A stretch of 64,000 nucleotides of DNA from Streptomyces smaragdinus (GCF_009604385.1 NZ_WEGJ01000007.1:62001-126000), one strand, 5' to 3'. Shown: positions 40,174-49,152, numbered from the stretch's first letter. A program made the numbers and translations. The notes: a model not told the origin generated them from the letters alone.

Positions 40174-42369
40174 TTACGGGTTGTTCACCCCCAGGGTGTA
40201 GGTGCCGGAGCCGGCGTAGGCGTGGACGACGTAGCGGTAATAGCCGGCGGTGCCGTTGTAGGTGACGTCCTCGTTCTCCTCGGGCGTGGTGCCGGAGGCG
40301 ACGGAGGTCCAGGTCGACCCGTTCCACTTCTGCAGGTACAGGTCGAAGTCGGTGCCCGCGGGACCGCGCAGGCAGCCGTGGTGGACGCCGGAGACGGTCG
40401 AGTAGTAGTACGAGCCGTTGGGCTGAACGGCCTGCCCGCCGCTGCTCAGCGTGCCCTGGTAGGTGAACTCGGGGTTGTCGCAGCCGGTGGGCGGTGTGCC
40501 GCCGCCGACCGTCAGGTTGTACGTGACGGTGTGCTCGGCGCTGCCGGTGCCCCGCACGGTGATCGGATAGCTGCCGTTCGCGGTCCCGGCCGCCACGGCG
40601 ACCGTCATCGTCGAGGAGCCGCCGGAGGTGACGGACGCCGGGGAGAAGCTCACCGTGACCCCGGCAGGCGCGCCGGAGGCCGTCAGCTGGACGCTCTGCG
40701 CGGTGCCGGACGTCGTGGCCGTGGAGACCGTCGACTGGGCGGAGGCGCCGGGCTGGACCGAGCCGGCGGACGGGTTGAGGCTCAGGGAGAAGTCATTGCC
40801 GGGGTTGGTGCCGCCGCAGTCGGCCTCGCCGGACTGGACAGGTACGCCGATGCCGTTCCACGCGGCCTTGACAGCGTTGCACTCCGCGCTCCCGTAGGTG
40901 TTCTTCGCGGCGGCGACGGTGGCCCGCCGCGCCTGGAGGTGGTTCCAGTTGGAGGTCTTGGCCAGCAGACCGCCCATGAAGATCTTGCCGGCCTTCTGGA
41001 CGCCGATCCCGGTGATCGACGACGGTCCGCCGCTGCAGATGGGGCTGGAGGGCTGGCCGTTGGTGGGGGCGTTGCCCTCGGCGAGCAGGAAGAACCAGTG
41101 GTTCTGCGGGCCGGCCGCCGCGTGCACCTCGGTGCCCGAGTTCAGCTGCGGGTAGCAGTTGGGGTCGCCGGCCAGAGACGGGTTGTACATCCAGCGGATG
41201 GGCTGGTTGTTGCCGAGGAAGTTCATCATCTCGCCGACCGTGTAGTCCGGCCGGTCGTTCGGGTTGTTGAGGTAGGCCTCGGTGAGCGCGCCGAATATGT
41301 CGCCGCTCGACTCGTTCATGCCGCCGTTCTCGTTCGACGTGCCGGCGCTGCCCGGGGTGTTGTCGAAGACCTCGTGGCCGTACTCGTGGGCCACCACGTC
41401 GATCGCGGTGAGCAGCTCGGTGCTGTTCTGGTTGTGGCCGAAGTACGTCTTGGAGCCGTCGTAGTAGGCGTTGACGTCGTTCAGCCCGACCTGGGAGCGG
41501 ACCATGCCGCCGCGCCCGTTCTGGCCGTTGTAGCCGAACCACGAGTTCAGCATGTCGTACTCGCCCTGCGCCGCGTACATCACGTCCACGCAGCCGGTCT
41601 CGTAGTTCGTGGCGCCGCTGTTGCCCCACACGTTGTCCGGTCCGGTGAACGCCGTGGAGCTCGTACCGCAGCGCAGTCCGGTGCGGACCGGGTCGGTCAT
41701 GGAGTAGCTGGAGCCGGAGCCGGAGGTGTCGATGTCGACGGTGCCGTTGTGGTAGCCGTAGCCGGTGGCGTCGTGGACCTGGTCCGTGGACTGGGCGACG
41801 GCCCCGGTGCGGGCGTCGACGTAGGTCTCCAGCGCGGCGGGGGTGCCGTTCGCGCGGGCGCCGGTCACCGTGGTGCGCCAGGCGAGGCGGGCCTTCTTGC
41901 CCTGGAGCAGCACGGTCAGTTCGGGCGCGGTGGCCTCCTCGACGGTGGCGAGCTGATGGCGGGCGGTGGCCTCGGCCGCATCGGCGGCGACCGAGGCCCG
42001 CGTCCCGACGGAGATCGGCGCCGCGGCGCTGCCGGTGACGTCGCGGACCCGGCCCTTGGTGTCGGAGAGCACCACGGCGTCGCCGCCGCCGGCCACGGGC
42101 AGTCCGCGGTAGGTGCGCTCGTACGCCGTGTAGTAGAGGCCGTTCGCCCAGGGCGTCACCCTGGTGCGCACCATGGTCTCGTCGGGGCCGTGGCGCAGTT
42201 CGTCGAGACCGCTGCTCGCCGCCGTGTCGGCCGCGGCGAGGGCGGCGGCCTTTCCGGCGCCGGGCGGGGCCGGTGGACCGGCCGCCGTGGCCGTCGTACC
42301 GCCGACGGCGAAACCGGCGGCGGTCAGAGCCAGGGCCGCCGCGACCGCCGTGAGCCTGCTGGACTTCAC
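40174..42369 (-). CDS. Secreted M4 (thermolysin-type) metalloprotease with C-terminal PPC-like domain
   Basis: The 731-residue protein starts at a GTG, 5 nt after AAGGGAG. The signal peptide ends near residue 30. An FTP/PepSY pro region covers about 50-190, then the M4 catalytic domain: zinc site VVAHEYGHEVFDNT (His328 and His332), Glu353 in MNESSGDIFG and the active-site His416 in SGTEVHAAAG. After the catalytic domain comes a beta domain (about 526-622) and a terminal PPC-like domain (about 630-731) nearly the same as that of the S1 protease at 25 kb. It is exported. The divergent LysR gene is the likely regulator. Convergent with HAD and followed by the long inverted repeat. Confidence 0.94.
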   Translation of the reverse strand: MKSSRLTAVAAALALTAAGFAVGGTTATAAGPPAPPGAGKAAALAAADTAASSGLDELRHGPDETMVRTRVTPWANGLYYTAYERTYRGLPVAGGGDAVVLSDTKGRVRDVTGSAAAPISVGTRASVAADAAEATARHQLATVEEATAPELTVLLQGKKARLAWRTTVTGARANGTPAALETYVDARTGAVAQSTDQVHDATGYGYHNGTVDIDTSGSGSSYSMTDPVRTGLRCGTSSTAFTGPDNVWGNSGATNYETGCVDVMYAAQGEYDMLNSWFGYNGQNGRGGMVRSQVGLNDVNAYYDGSKTYFGHNQNSTELLTAIDVVAHEYGHEVFDNTPGSAGTSNENGGMNESSGDIFGALTEAYLNNPNDRPDYTVGEMMNFLGNNQPIRWMYNPSLAGDPNCYPQLNSGTEVHAAAGPQNHWFFLLAEGNAPTNGQPSSPICSGGPSSITGIGVQKAGKIFMGGLLAKTSNWNHLQARRATVAAAKNTYGSAECNAVKAAWNGIGVPVQSGEADCGGTNPGNDFSLSLNPSAGSVQPGASAQSTVSTATTSGTAQSVQLTASGAPAGVTVSFSPASVTSGGSSTMTVAVAAGTANGSYPITVRGTGSAEHTVTYNLTVGGGTPPTGCDNPEFTYQGTLSSGGQAVQPNGSYYYSTVSGVHHGCLRGPAGTDFDLYLQKWNGSTWTSVASGTTPEENEDVTYNGTAGYYRYVVHAYAGSGTYTLGVNNP

Positions 42370-42448
42370 GTCAACTCCCTTGGTGGTGTGGGGGAAGAGG
42401 ACCGCCCGGCGGTGGGATGGAAGGGCGGTCCTCCGAGACGGAAGTATC

Positions 42449-42462
42449 GGCATGCGCATGCC
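42449..42462. promoter_or_regulatory. GGCATGCGCATGCC palindrome between M4 protease and LysR genes
   Basis: A perfect 14-bp palindrome lies 80 nt from the M4 start and 49 nt from the LysR start in the 142-nt divergent region. Near the LysR start, TACG-CTG-CGTA (42499-42509) is a second dyad, and TTATAC at 42496-42501 could be a -10 for a near-leaderless transcript. Both are candidate LysR sites. Confidence 0.5.
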
Positions 42463-42511
42463 TCGCCGGGATATCCCACCGGGTCTAACGCCAGGGTTAT
42501 ACGCTGCGTAA

Positions 42512-43480
42512 ATGCAGCTGGAGTTGAGGCATCTGGAAGCTGTCTGCCGGATCGCCGACGCCGGATCACTGGCCCGCGCGGCCCGGCTGCTGGGCGTGTC
42601 GCAGCCGGCGCTGTCCGCGCAGCTGCGACGCATCGAACGGGTCGCGGGCGGTGAGCTGTTCGAGCGCGGACCGGCGGGCGTGGTGCCGACACCGCTCGGC
42701 GAGTACGTGCTGGACCGGGCGCGGCGGGTGCTCGGCGAGATGGAGGAGCTGGCCGCCGGGGTGCGCTCCGTACCGACGGCGGGGCCGCTGCGGCTGGGGT
42801 GCATGTCCATCGCCCTGCTCGCCGCGATGCTGACGAAGCCCGATCCGCGGGTGGCCGGCCGGGAGCTGACCGTGGAGAACGTGGAGTCGCTGACCGCGCT
42901 GGTGCGGCAGCTGACCAACGGGCGCTACGACGCGATCCTGTACGCGGAGATGGGCGACCGGGAGGCGGTGCTCCCCGAGGGCTCGCGGGTACGGACGCTG
43001 GTGGCCCGTGAGCCGGTGTACGTGGGGATATCCGCCGCCCATCCGCTGGCCGCGCGGGAGGAGATCGCGCTGGCGGACCTGGCCGGGGAGCAGTGGCTGG
43101 CGATGCTGTGCGAGGACGACGGCGGGCCGGAGCAGTTCGCCCGCGCCTGCTCGGACGCGGGCTTCACCCCGGTGTTCCGCTACCGGCTCTCCGACTGGCA
43201 GCTCAACCGGCGGATGATCGCCGCGGGCGGCGCGGTCGGCCTGTACCAGCCCACCGCGCGGGAGCGCGACGGGCTCGCCCTGCGTCCGCTGACCGGCGAG
43301 CCGCTGTCCGCGCGGATCAAGCTGGCGTGGCTGCGGTCGGGGCTGTCGGCGCCGTTCGCGGACGCGCTGTACGACGCGGCGGCGGGAGCGTATCTGGCGA
43401 GCGTCGACAACAACCCGCGCTACCGCGACTGGTGGGACGACCACCCGGAAGCCCATCCGGAGGTACGCGGGCCGGGGTGA
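42512..43480 (+). CDS. LysR family regulator divergent from M4 protease
   Basis: The 322-residue protein has a LysR helix-turn-helix (MQLELRHLEAVCRIADAGSL, ARAARLLGVSQPALSAQLRR) and a two-lobe ligand domain with LRLGCMSIALLAAMLTKPDP and VGISAAHPLAAREEIALADL. Its DNA-binding half closely parallels the LysR at 23.9 kb: the LELRHL, QSA/QPALSAQL and RIER segments align. Divergent placement from the M4 protease gene fits the mprR-type activation of secreted protease genes. The cupin gene follows 62 nt later. No ribosome site precedes the ATG, suggesting a short or absent leader. Confidence 0.92.
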   Translation: MQLELRHLEAVCRIADAGSLARAARLLGVSQPALSAQLRRIERVAGGELFERGPAGVVPTPLGEYVLDRARRVLGEMEELAAGVRSVPTAGPLRLGCMSIALLAAMLTKPDPRVAGRELTVENVESLTALVRQLTNGRYDAILYAEMGDREAVLPEGSRVRTLVAREPVYVGISAAHPLAAREEIALADLAGEQWLAMLCEDDGGPEQFARACSDAGFTPVFRYRLSDWQLNRRMIAAGGAVGLYQPTARERDGLALRPLTGEPLSARIKLAWLRSGLSAPFADALYDAAAGAYLASVDNNPRYRDWWDDHPEAHPEVRGPG

Positions 43481-43542
43481 GGTGTCACATCGCGGGTGCC
43501 TCGCCGGTCAGTACTGATGATCGGAGATACCAGGAGGTACCC

Positions 43543-43953
43543 ATGGGAAGGCCGCGTACCGAGGCGTGGAAGACCGCGCTGACGATGCTGCAGGACGTCA
43601 CGCCCCCGTTCATCCCGGAGGGAGCGCAGGCCATGACCGTCGTCATCGAGTACCCGGCCGGGGACGGGGGCGCACCGCCGCACAAGCACCCCGGTCCGGC
43701 GTTCGGGCTCGTGCTCGAGGGCGAGATGCTGATGGAGCTGGAGGGGGAGCCGGAGCGGGTGATCCGCGCCGGTGAGGCATTCTGGGAGCCGGGCGGCGAC
43801 CTCATCCACTACCAGGACGGCAACAACCGGGACGACATCCCGCTGAAGTTCACGGTCACGATGATGTGCGCGCCGGGCAAGCCGATGTTCGACATCGTGC
43901 CCGAGGAGGAGCTGGCGAAGCGCGCGGACCGCCGGGCCCCGCGCCCCGCATAG
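43543..43953 (+). CDS. Cupin-domain protein
   Basis: The 136-residue protein has one RmlC-like cupin barrel. The two metal motifs are visible: APPHKHPGPAFGLVLEGEML (about 47-66) with His-x-His and Glu, and RAGEAFWEPGGDLIHYQDGN (about 77-96) with the last His. Adjacent strands are MTVVIEYPAGDGGAP and PLKFTVTMMCAPG. A perfect AGGAGGT ribosome site (43532-43538) precedes the ATG at 43543. The reaction is unknown; small cupins of this type serve as dioxygenases or ligand-binding proteins. It ends 6 nt before the convergent LD-carboxypeptidase gene. Confidence 0.9.
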   Translation: MGRPRTEAWKTALTMLQDVTPPFIPEGAQAMTVVIEYPAGDGGAPPHKHPGPAFGLVLEGEMLMELEGEPERVIRAGEAFWEPGGDLIHYQDGNNRDDIPLKFTVTMMCAPGKPMFDIVPEEELAKRADRRAPRPA

Positions 43954-43959
43954 CCCTCC

Positions 43960-44895
43960 TCACGCCAGCGCCGGGACCTCGAACGTCAGGGTCCCGGCCG
44001 CCGCGTCGAGCTCCGCCGGGACGCCCAGGGGGAGGGTGAGCGACGGGACGCCGTGGCCGAAGCCCAGGTTCTCCAGGATCGGGACCCCGAGGGGGCCGAG
44101 GCGGTCCAGGATCACCTCGCGGATGCGGTCGTACGGGCCGCAGTCCTGCCAGGAGCCCAGCGCGACGCCCGCGACGCCCGTCAGCCAGCCGGAGCGCAGC
44201 AGCTGGGTGAGGATCCGGTCCAGGCGGTAGTCCTCCTCGTCTATGTCCTCGACGAGGAGGATGCCGCCGGCCACCGACGGCCGCGCGTCCGCGGTGCCCA
44301 GACCCGCCGCGAGCAGGCTGACGCAGCCGCCGACGGTCACGCCCCGGGCCCGGCCGGGGACCAGCGGCCCGGCGGCCGGCGAGGTCACCGTCCGTACGGC
44401 CTCCGGCTCGAACAGGGTCTGGCGCAGATGCTCCCGGGTCACGGCGTCCTTGCCGAACGCGGCCCAGGCCGGCATCGGCCCGTGCAGGGTGACGAGCCCG
44501 AGGTGCACGGCGATGGCCTCGTGCAGCGCGGTGGCGTCGCTGAAGCCCAGATACAGCTTGGGCCCGGCGGCGCGCAGCCGCGCCCAGTCGACGAGGTCCG
44601 TCATCCGCTGCGCGCCGTAGCCGCCGCGGGCGGAGAACACCGCCGCCACGTCCGGGTCGCACCACGCGGCCTCGAAGTCGCGGGCGCGGGCCTCGTCCGT
44701 ACCGGCGAGATAGCCGAACCGGGGGTGGGTGTCGTACGCGTGCGGCAGAACGAACGGGTCGAGGTCCCAGCCGCGCAGGATGTCCATCCCCACCTCGAGG
44801 TTCTCCCGGGGGAACGGGCCGCTCGGCGCGACGATCGCCACCCGGTCGCCGGCTCGCAGCCGCCGCGGCCGGACGAGCTCCGGCACCGCGCTCAC
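43960..44895 (-). CDS. S66 family LD-carboxypeptidase
   Basis: The 311-residue protein starts at a GTG overlapping the S9 gene stop (GTGA). S66 landmarks are the GDRVAIVAPSGPF start, CDPDVAAVFSARGGYGAQRM (about 79-98), LYLGFSDATALHEAI where Ser119 is the likely nucleophile, ILLVEDIDEEDYRLDRILTQ (about 218-237) with the Glu, and LENLGFGHGVPSLTLPLG with the catalytic His. The enzyme cleaves the L,D bond of murein tetrapeptides to tripeptides in the cytoplasm and so aids cell-wall recycling; related YkfA-type and MccF-type enzymes also exist. It is the last gene of a four-peptidase operon. Confidence 0.93.
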   Translation of the reverse strand: MSAVPELVRPRRLRAGDRVAIVAPSGPFPRENLEVGMDILRGWDLDPFVLPHAYDTHPRFGYLAGTDEARARDFEAAWCDPDVAAVFSARGGYGAQRMTDLVDWARLRAAGPKLYLGFSDATALHEAIAVHLGLVTLHGPMPAWAAFGKDAVTREHLRQTLFEPEAVRTVTSPAAGPLVPGRARGVTVGGCVSLLAAGLGTADARPSVAGGILLVEDIDEEDYRLDRILTQLLRSGWLTGVAGVALGSWQDCGPYDRIREVILDRLGPLGVPILENLGFGHGVPSLTLPLGVPAELDAAAGTLTFEVPALA

Positions 44896-46880
44896 TGCCC
44901 GAGCTCCAGCACCGGCACGCCGGGCGCCTCGAACCCGAACGTCTGCGCGTACAGCGACATCTCGGCGTTGACGGCGGAGATCATGGTGTCCGCGCGCCGG
45001 AAGCCGTGCCCCTCGCCCTCGTACGTGAGATACGCGTGCGGCACGCCGCGCCCCGCGATCCGCTCCAGGAACCGCTCGCACTGCACCGGCGGGCAGATCA
45101 CGTCGTCCAGACCCTGGAGCAGGACGAACGGCGCCCGCACCTGCTCCGCCCGGTTGACCGGGGAGCGTTCGGCGAAGCGCTCCGGCACCTCGTCCAGCCG
45201 GCCGACCAGCGACACCAGGTACTCGGACTCGAAGTCGTGGGTCTCCCCCGTCGCCCAGCCCGTGAGGTCGAGGATCGGGTAGATCACCGTGCCGCAGGCG
45301 TACAGCCCCTCCGTCAGCGGCGACGTGAGCGACGCGGCCGACGTCCAGCCGCCGGCGCTGCCGCCGCGGACGGCGAGGCGGGCCGGGTCGGCGAGGCCCT
45401 CGTCGGCCAGCGCGCGGGCGGCGGCGGCGCAGTCCTCGACATCGACGACGCCCCACTGCTCGCGCAGCCGGTTGCGGTACTCGCGGCCGTAGCCCGTGGA
45501 GCCGCCGTAGTTGACCTCGACGACGCCGATGCCGCGCGAGGTGAACCAGGCCAGCTCGAGGTCCAGGACCAGGGGCACCTGCCCGGTCGGCCCGCCGTGC
45601 ACCCACACCACGTACGGCGGCAGCTCGCCCTCGGGGGCGGCGAAGTCCGGGTTGTGCGGCGGATAGAGGTGGGCGTGCACCTCGCGGCCGCCGGGGCCGG
45701 TGAACGTGCGGTGCTGGGGGCGGGGGTAGTACGCCGGGTCCACCACGTCGCGGTGGGCGGCGCCGACGACGCGGGTGTGGCCGGTGGAGGTGTCCAGCTC
45801 GACGATCTCGTGCCCGGTGTACGGGCCGGCGGCCACCCCTGTGACGCGGTCGCCGCTGACGGCGAGCGCGGACGCCCACTCCGTCCAGGAGCCGGGAACG
45901 TCGGCGAGGTCGCCGGTCTTGGGGTCGAGGATGCCCAGGCGGGTGTCGCCCTTGCCGTGCACGGCGGCGATCAGGCCGCTCGCCAGGGGGGCGAACCAGC
46001 GCAGGCCCAGCTTCCACAGCCCGCCGGCGAACTCCTCCTCGCGCGGGCACAGATTGACCGCCTCGCCCGTCGCCGGGTCCACCTGGTGCAGGTTCCACCA
46101 GCCGGTGCGGTCGGTGGCGGCGATCAGCGAGCCGTCCGCCGCCCATTCGGCCTGCGCGACGGACTCGTCGGGGCCGCCGGCGACGGTGCGCGCGTCCTCG
46201 AACGTACCGTCCGCCGTGATCGCGGCGACCCGCAGCTCGGTGCCGTCCCACGGCATGCTCGGGTGGTCCCAGGTGATCCAGGCGACCTGCCGGCCGTCGG
46301 GAGAGATCCGCGGGCCGGTGACGAAGCGGCGGCTGTCGTCGGTGAGTTCGCGCACCTTCGTACGGTCCCCGGCGGCGGAGCCGTCCAGCGGGACGGCGGC
46401 GATGACGCGGCGGACGTCGGTCGGGCCCTCGCCGGTGAACTCCTCCAGCACGCACCAGACCTCGCCCAGCTCCGCCCGCACCACCGGCTCGCACCAGCGC
46501 AGTCCGCCGCCGGTCGCCGAGACGGGGGTCAGCGGGCGCGGCGCGCCCCCGGTGTCCGGCTCGACGGCGTACAGCCGCTGGTCGGCGAAGTCCGTGAAGA
46601 CGACCAGCGGGCCGGACGGGGTGACGACCCCTGCCCAGGGCTGGCCGCCGTACTCGTGCACCCGGTTGCGTACGTTCCACGGGGCCGGCAGGACCGACTC
46701 CTCGGTGCCGTCCGCGCGGCGGCGCATCAGGGCCCGCCGGCCGCCCTCGGTGGGCCGGGGCGCGGTCCACCACACCTCGTCGCCGACGGCGCCGAGGTAT
46801 TCGGGCCGGCCGTCGCCGGACGCGGCCAGCTCCGCGGTGAGGGGCGACTCCCAGGAGCCGTAGGGGGCGAGGGTCACCAT
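44892..46880 (-). CDS. S9 family prolyl-oligopeptidase-type peptidase
   Basis: The 662-residue protein starts at MVTLAPYGSWESPLTAELAA. The N-terminal 390 residues are a beta-propeller (WTAPRPTEGGRRALMRRRAD, ITWDHPSMPWDGTELRVAAI and similar blades). The alpha/beta-hydrolase domain follows: PPYVVWVHGGPTGQVPLVLD, FTSRGIGVVEVNYGGSTGYG, the nucleophile elbow LAVRGGSAGGWTSAASLTSP, Asp in VLLQGLDDVICPPVQC and His in YLTYEGEGHGFRRAD. It is a cytosolic acyl-aminoacyl or dipeptidyl-type peptidase. It overlaps the S66 start, follows the M20 gene by 58 nt, and so sits in the same operon. Confidence 0.93.
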   Translation of the reverse strand: MVTLAPYGSWESPLTAELAASGDGRPEYLGAVGDEVWWTAPRPTEGGRRALMRRRADGTEESVLPAPWNVRNRVHEYGGQPWAGVVTPSGPLVVFTDFADQRLYAVEPDTGGAPRPLTPVSATGGGLRWCEPVVRAELGEVWCVLEEFTGEGPTDVRRVIAAVPLDGSAAGDRTKVRELTDDSRRFVTGPRISPDGRQVAWITWDHPSMPWDGTELRVAAITADGTFEDARTVAGGPDESVAQAEWAADGSLIAATDRTGWWNLHQVDPATGEAVNLCPREEEFAGGLWKLGLRWFAPLASGLIAAVHGKGDTRLGILDPKTGDLADVPGSWTEWASALAVSGDRVTGVAAGPYTGHEIVELDTSTGHTRVVGAAHRDVVDPAYYPRPQHRTFTGPGGREVHAHLYPPHNPDFAAPEGELPPYVVWVHGGPTGQVPLVLDLELAWFTSRGIGVVEVNYGGSTGYGREYRNRLREQWGVVDVEDCAAAARALADEGLADPARLAVRGGSAGGWTSAASLTSPLTEGLYACGTVIYPILDLTGWATGETHDFESEYLVSLVGRLDEVPERFAERSPVNRAEQVRAPFVLLQGLDDVICPPVQCERFLERIAGRGVPHAYLTYEGEGHGFRRADTMISAVNAEMSLYAQTFGFEAPGVPVLELGQ

Positions 46881-46938
46881 GGGAAAGCGGTCTCCTGTCG
46901 TGCGTGCGGTACGGGGGTGGGGGCGGGGCGCCTCACGT

Positions 46939-48267
46939 TCAGGCGTGGCGCATGAACCGGTCCAGCACCCGCACTCCAAAGTGCAGCGCGTCGACCGGCA
47001 CCCGCTCGTCCACGCCGTGGAACATGGCGCCGTAGTCGAAGCCCGGGGGCAGCCGCAGCGGCGAGAAGCCGTAGCCGGTGATGCCGAGGCGGGAGAACTG
47101 CTTGGCGTCCGTGCCGCCCGACATGGAGTACGGGATCACGTGCGCCTCCGGGTCGAACTCCTGGAGCGCCGCCCGCATCTTGGCGAACGTCGGCGAGTCC
47201 ACCGGCGCCGTGAGCGGCACCTCGCGGTGCTGGAACTCCCAGTCGACGTCCGGGCCGGTCAGCTCGTCCAGCGTGGCGGCGAACTCCTCCTCGCCGCCCG
47301 GCACCATCCGGCCGTCGATCTGCGCGGTGGCCGTCCCGGGGACCACGTTGACCTTGTACCCGGCCTCGAGCACCGTCGGGTTGCTGCTGTTGCGCACGGT
47401 CGGCTCGACCAGCGACGCCGCCGGGCCGAGCTTCGCCAGCAGCGCGTCGACGTCGAAGTCCGGCGCGTCGGGGTCGGCCTCGATGCCGTGCAGCGCGGCG
47501 AGCTCGATCAGCGCGGCCCGCACGGTCGGGGTGAGGCGCACCGGCCACTGGTGCGCGCCGATCCGGGCGACGGCGGCGGCGAGCCGGCTCACCGCGTTCT
47601 CCCGGTTGACCTTCGAGCCGTGGCCCGCGCGGCCGTGCGCGGTCAGCCGCAGCCAGGCCGTGCCCCGCTCACCTGCGGCGACCGGGTAGATCCGCATACG
47701 GGGGCCGGCGTGGAAGGTGTACGCGCCGGACTCGCTGATGCCCTCGGTGCAGCCCTGGAACAGGTCCGCGTGCTTGTCGGCGAGGAAATCCGAGCCGAAC
47801 TCGGCGCTGGCCTCCTCGTCCGCCGTGAACGCCAGCACGATGTCGCGCCGCGGCCGCACTCCGGCGCGGGCCCAGGCCCGTACGACGGAGAGGATCATCG
47901 CGTCCATGTTCTTCATGTCGACGGCGCCGCGCCCCCACACGACCCCGTCGCGCACCTCGCCGGAGAACGGGTGCACCGTCCAGTCCGACGCCTGCGCCGG
48001 GACGACGTCGAGATGACCGTGCACCAGCAGCGCGTCCGCGCCCGGGTCGGTGCCCTCGATCCTGGCCACCACGTTCGTCCGGTCGGGGGCCTTCTCCAGC
48101 AGCGTGGGCTCGATGCCCGCGTCCGCCAGCCGCTCCGCCACGTACTCCGCGGCCACGCGCTCGACGCCGTCGCCGCCGCCGTGGTTCGTCGTGTCGATCC
48201 GGATCAGGTCCGAGGTGTACCGCACCACCTCGTCCAGCGCCGTCTGGTCCACCGCTGCCTCAGCCAT
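46939..48267 (-). CDS. M20/M25/M40 family metallo-hydrolase (ArgE/DapE/ACY1-like)
   Basis: The 442-residue protein shows the two-zinc M20 plan. The first metal His is in LLVHGHLDVVPAQASDW (about 79-95), the bridging Asp in GRGAVDMKNMDAMIL, the catalytic Glu pair in VLAFTADEEASAEFGSDFLA (about 145-164), the lid domain begins GTAWLRLTAHGRAGHGSKVN, and the last metal His in DYGAMFHGVDERVPVDAL. It deacylates N-acyl amino acids or cleaves dipeptides. The gene starts inside the end of the M55 gene (8-nt overlap), consistent with a four-gene peptidase operon. Confidence 0.94.
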   Translation of the reverse strand: MAEAAVDQTALDEVVRYTSDLIRIDTTNHGGGDGVERVAAEYVAERLADAGIEPTLLEKAPDRTNVVARIEGTDPGADALLVHGHLDVVPAQASDWTVHPFSGEVRDGVVWGRGAVDMKNMDAMILSVVRAWARAGVRPRRDIVLAFTADEEASAEFGSDFLADKHADLFQGCTEGISESGAYTFHAGPRMRIYPVAAGERGTAWLRLTAHGRAGHGSKVNRENAVSRLAAAVARIGAHQWPVRLTPTVRAALIELAALHGIEADPDAPDFDVDALLAKLGPAASLVEPTVRNSSNPTVLEAGYKVNVVPGTATAQIDGRMVPGGEEEFAATLDELTGPDVDWEFQHREVPLTAPVDSPTFAKMRAALQEFDPEAHVIPYSMSGGTDAKQFSRLGITGYGFSPLRLPPGFDYGAMFHGVDERVPVDALHFGVRVLDRFMRHA

Positions 48268-49093
48268 ACTGCTCCTCCACCGCTGCCGAGACGAGCGTGG
48301 TCACGGCCTTGAAGGCACGGATCGCCTCGTACATGGTCTCCGACGTGTACGCGACCCGGCGCTCGCCGCTCGGCGCCACGCCGGGCACCACCGTCGCCGC
48401 GCCGGCCAGATGCTCGGCGTCGAACTCGAGCTCGATCGTGAACGGTCCGCCCTTCACCGGCTCGTGCCGCACCGCGAGCGCCGCCGCCTCCTTGGCCGCC
48501 GCCCGGATGTCGGCCGCCGTACGGTGCGGGGTGCGGCACACCGCCGCGTACCGCGACACGTAGTCCTTCACCGCGACGCCCCGCGCGTCGGGGGCGTAGC
48601 CGAGGGAGTCCTCGACGGCCTTGTCGTCGCCGGTGACCAGCACCACCGGCACCCCGTACTCGGCGACCACATGCGCGTTGAGCAGGCCCTCGCTGGCCCG
48701 CCTGCCGTTCAGCCAGACCCCGGTGATGGAGTTGGCCAGATACGTGTGCGCCAGCACGCCCTCCGTACCGGCACCCGTGTGATAGCCGACGAAGGCGATG
48801 CCGTCGATGTCGCCGTGCTGCACGCCCTCGACCATCGACAGCGACTTGTGCCGCCCCGTAAGCATCTGGGCGCGGTCGTCCAGCTGCTCCAGCAGCAGAT
48901 TGCGCATCGACCAGTGCGCCTCGTTGATCAGCACCTCGTCCGCGCCGCCGTCGAAGAACCCGAGCACCGCGGCATTGACGTCGGAGGTGAACATCGGGCG
49001 ACAGCGTTCCCACTGCGCGCCGCCGGGCAGCACGTCTGCGGGCCAGGTGACGCCGGTGGCGCCCTCCATGTCCGCGGAGATCAGGATCTTCAT
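48260..49093 (-). CDS. M55 family D-aminopeptidase (DppA-like)
   Basis: The 277-residue protein has the M55 metal site MKILISADMEGATGVTWPAD at the start (Asp8 and Glu10), a His in GYHTGAGTEGVLAHTYLANS (about 102-121) and NEAHWSMRNLLLEQLDDRAQ. B. subtilis DppA is a zinc D-aminopeptidase that takes D-Ala from peptides. It is first in the operon M55-M20-S9-S66. In B. subtilis dppA sits with the S66 gene ykfA, which supports a murein-peptide theme here, though no transporter or epimerase gene is present. The upstream 59 nt contain the promoter region and the methyltransferase gene end. Confidence 0.93.
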   Translation of the reverse strand: MKILISADMEGATGVTWPADVLPGGAQWERCRPMFTSDVNAAVLGFFDGGADEVLINEAHWSMRNLLLEQLDDRAQMLTGRHKSLSMVEGVQHGDIDGIAFVGYHTGAGTEGVLAHTYLANSITGVWLNGRRASEGLLNAHVVAEYGVPVVLVTGDDKAVEDSLGYAPDARGVAVKDYVSRYAAVCRTPHRTAADIRAAAKEAAALAVRHEPVKGGPFTIELEFDAEHLAGAATVVPGVAPSGERRVAYTSETMYEAIRAFKAVTTLVSAAVEEQYG

Positions 49094-49152
49094 GCGGAGA
49101 ACGGTACGCGCTCGGCGGACCTGGAAAAACCCCTGTGGATAACAACAGAGGT

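Noticed and set aside
43960..46773. One 937-residue leftward protein
   Set aside because: Its first two thirds are the shadow frame of the S9 peptidase; the S66 start overlapping the S9 stop explains the real gene.
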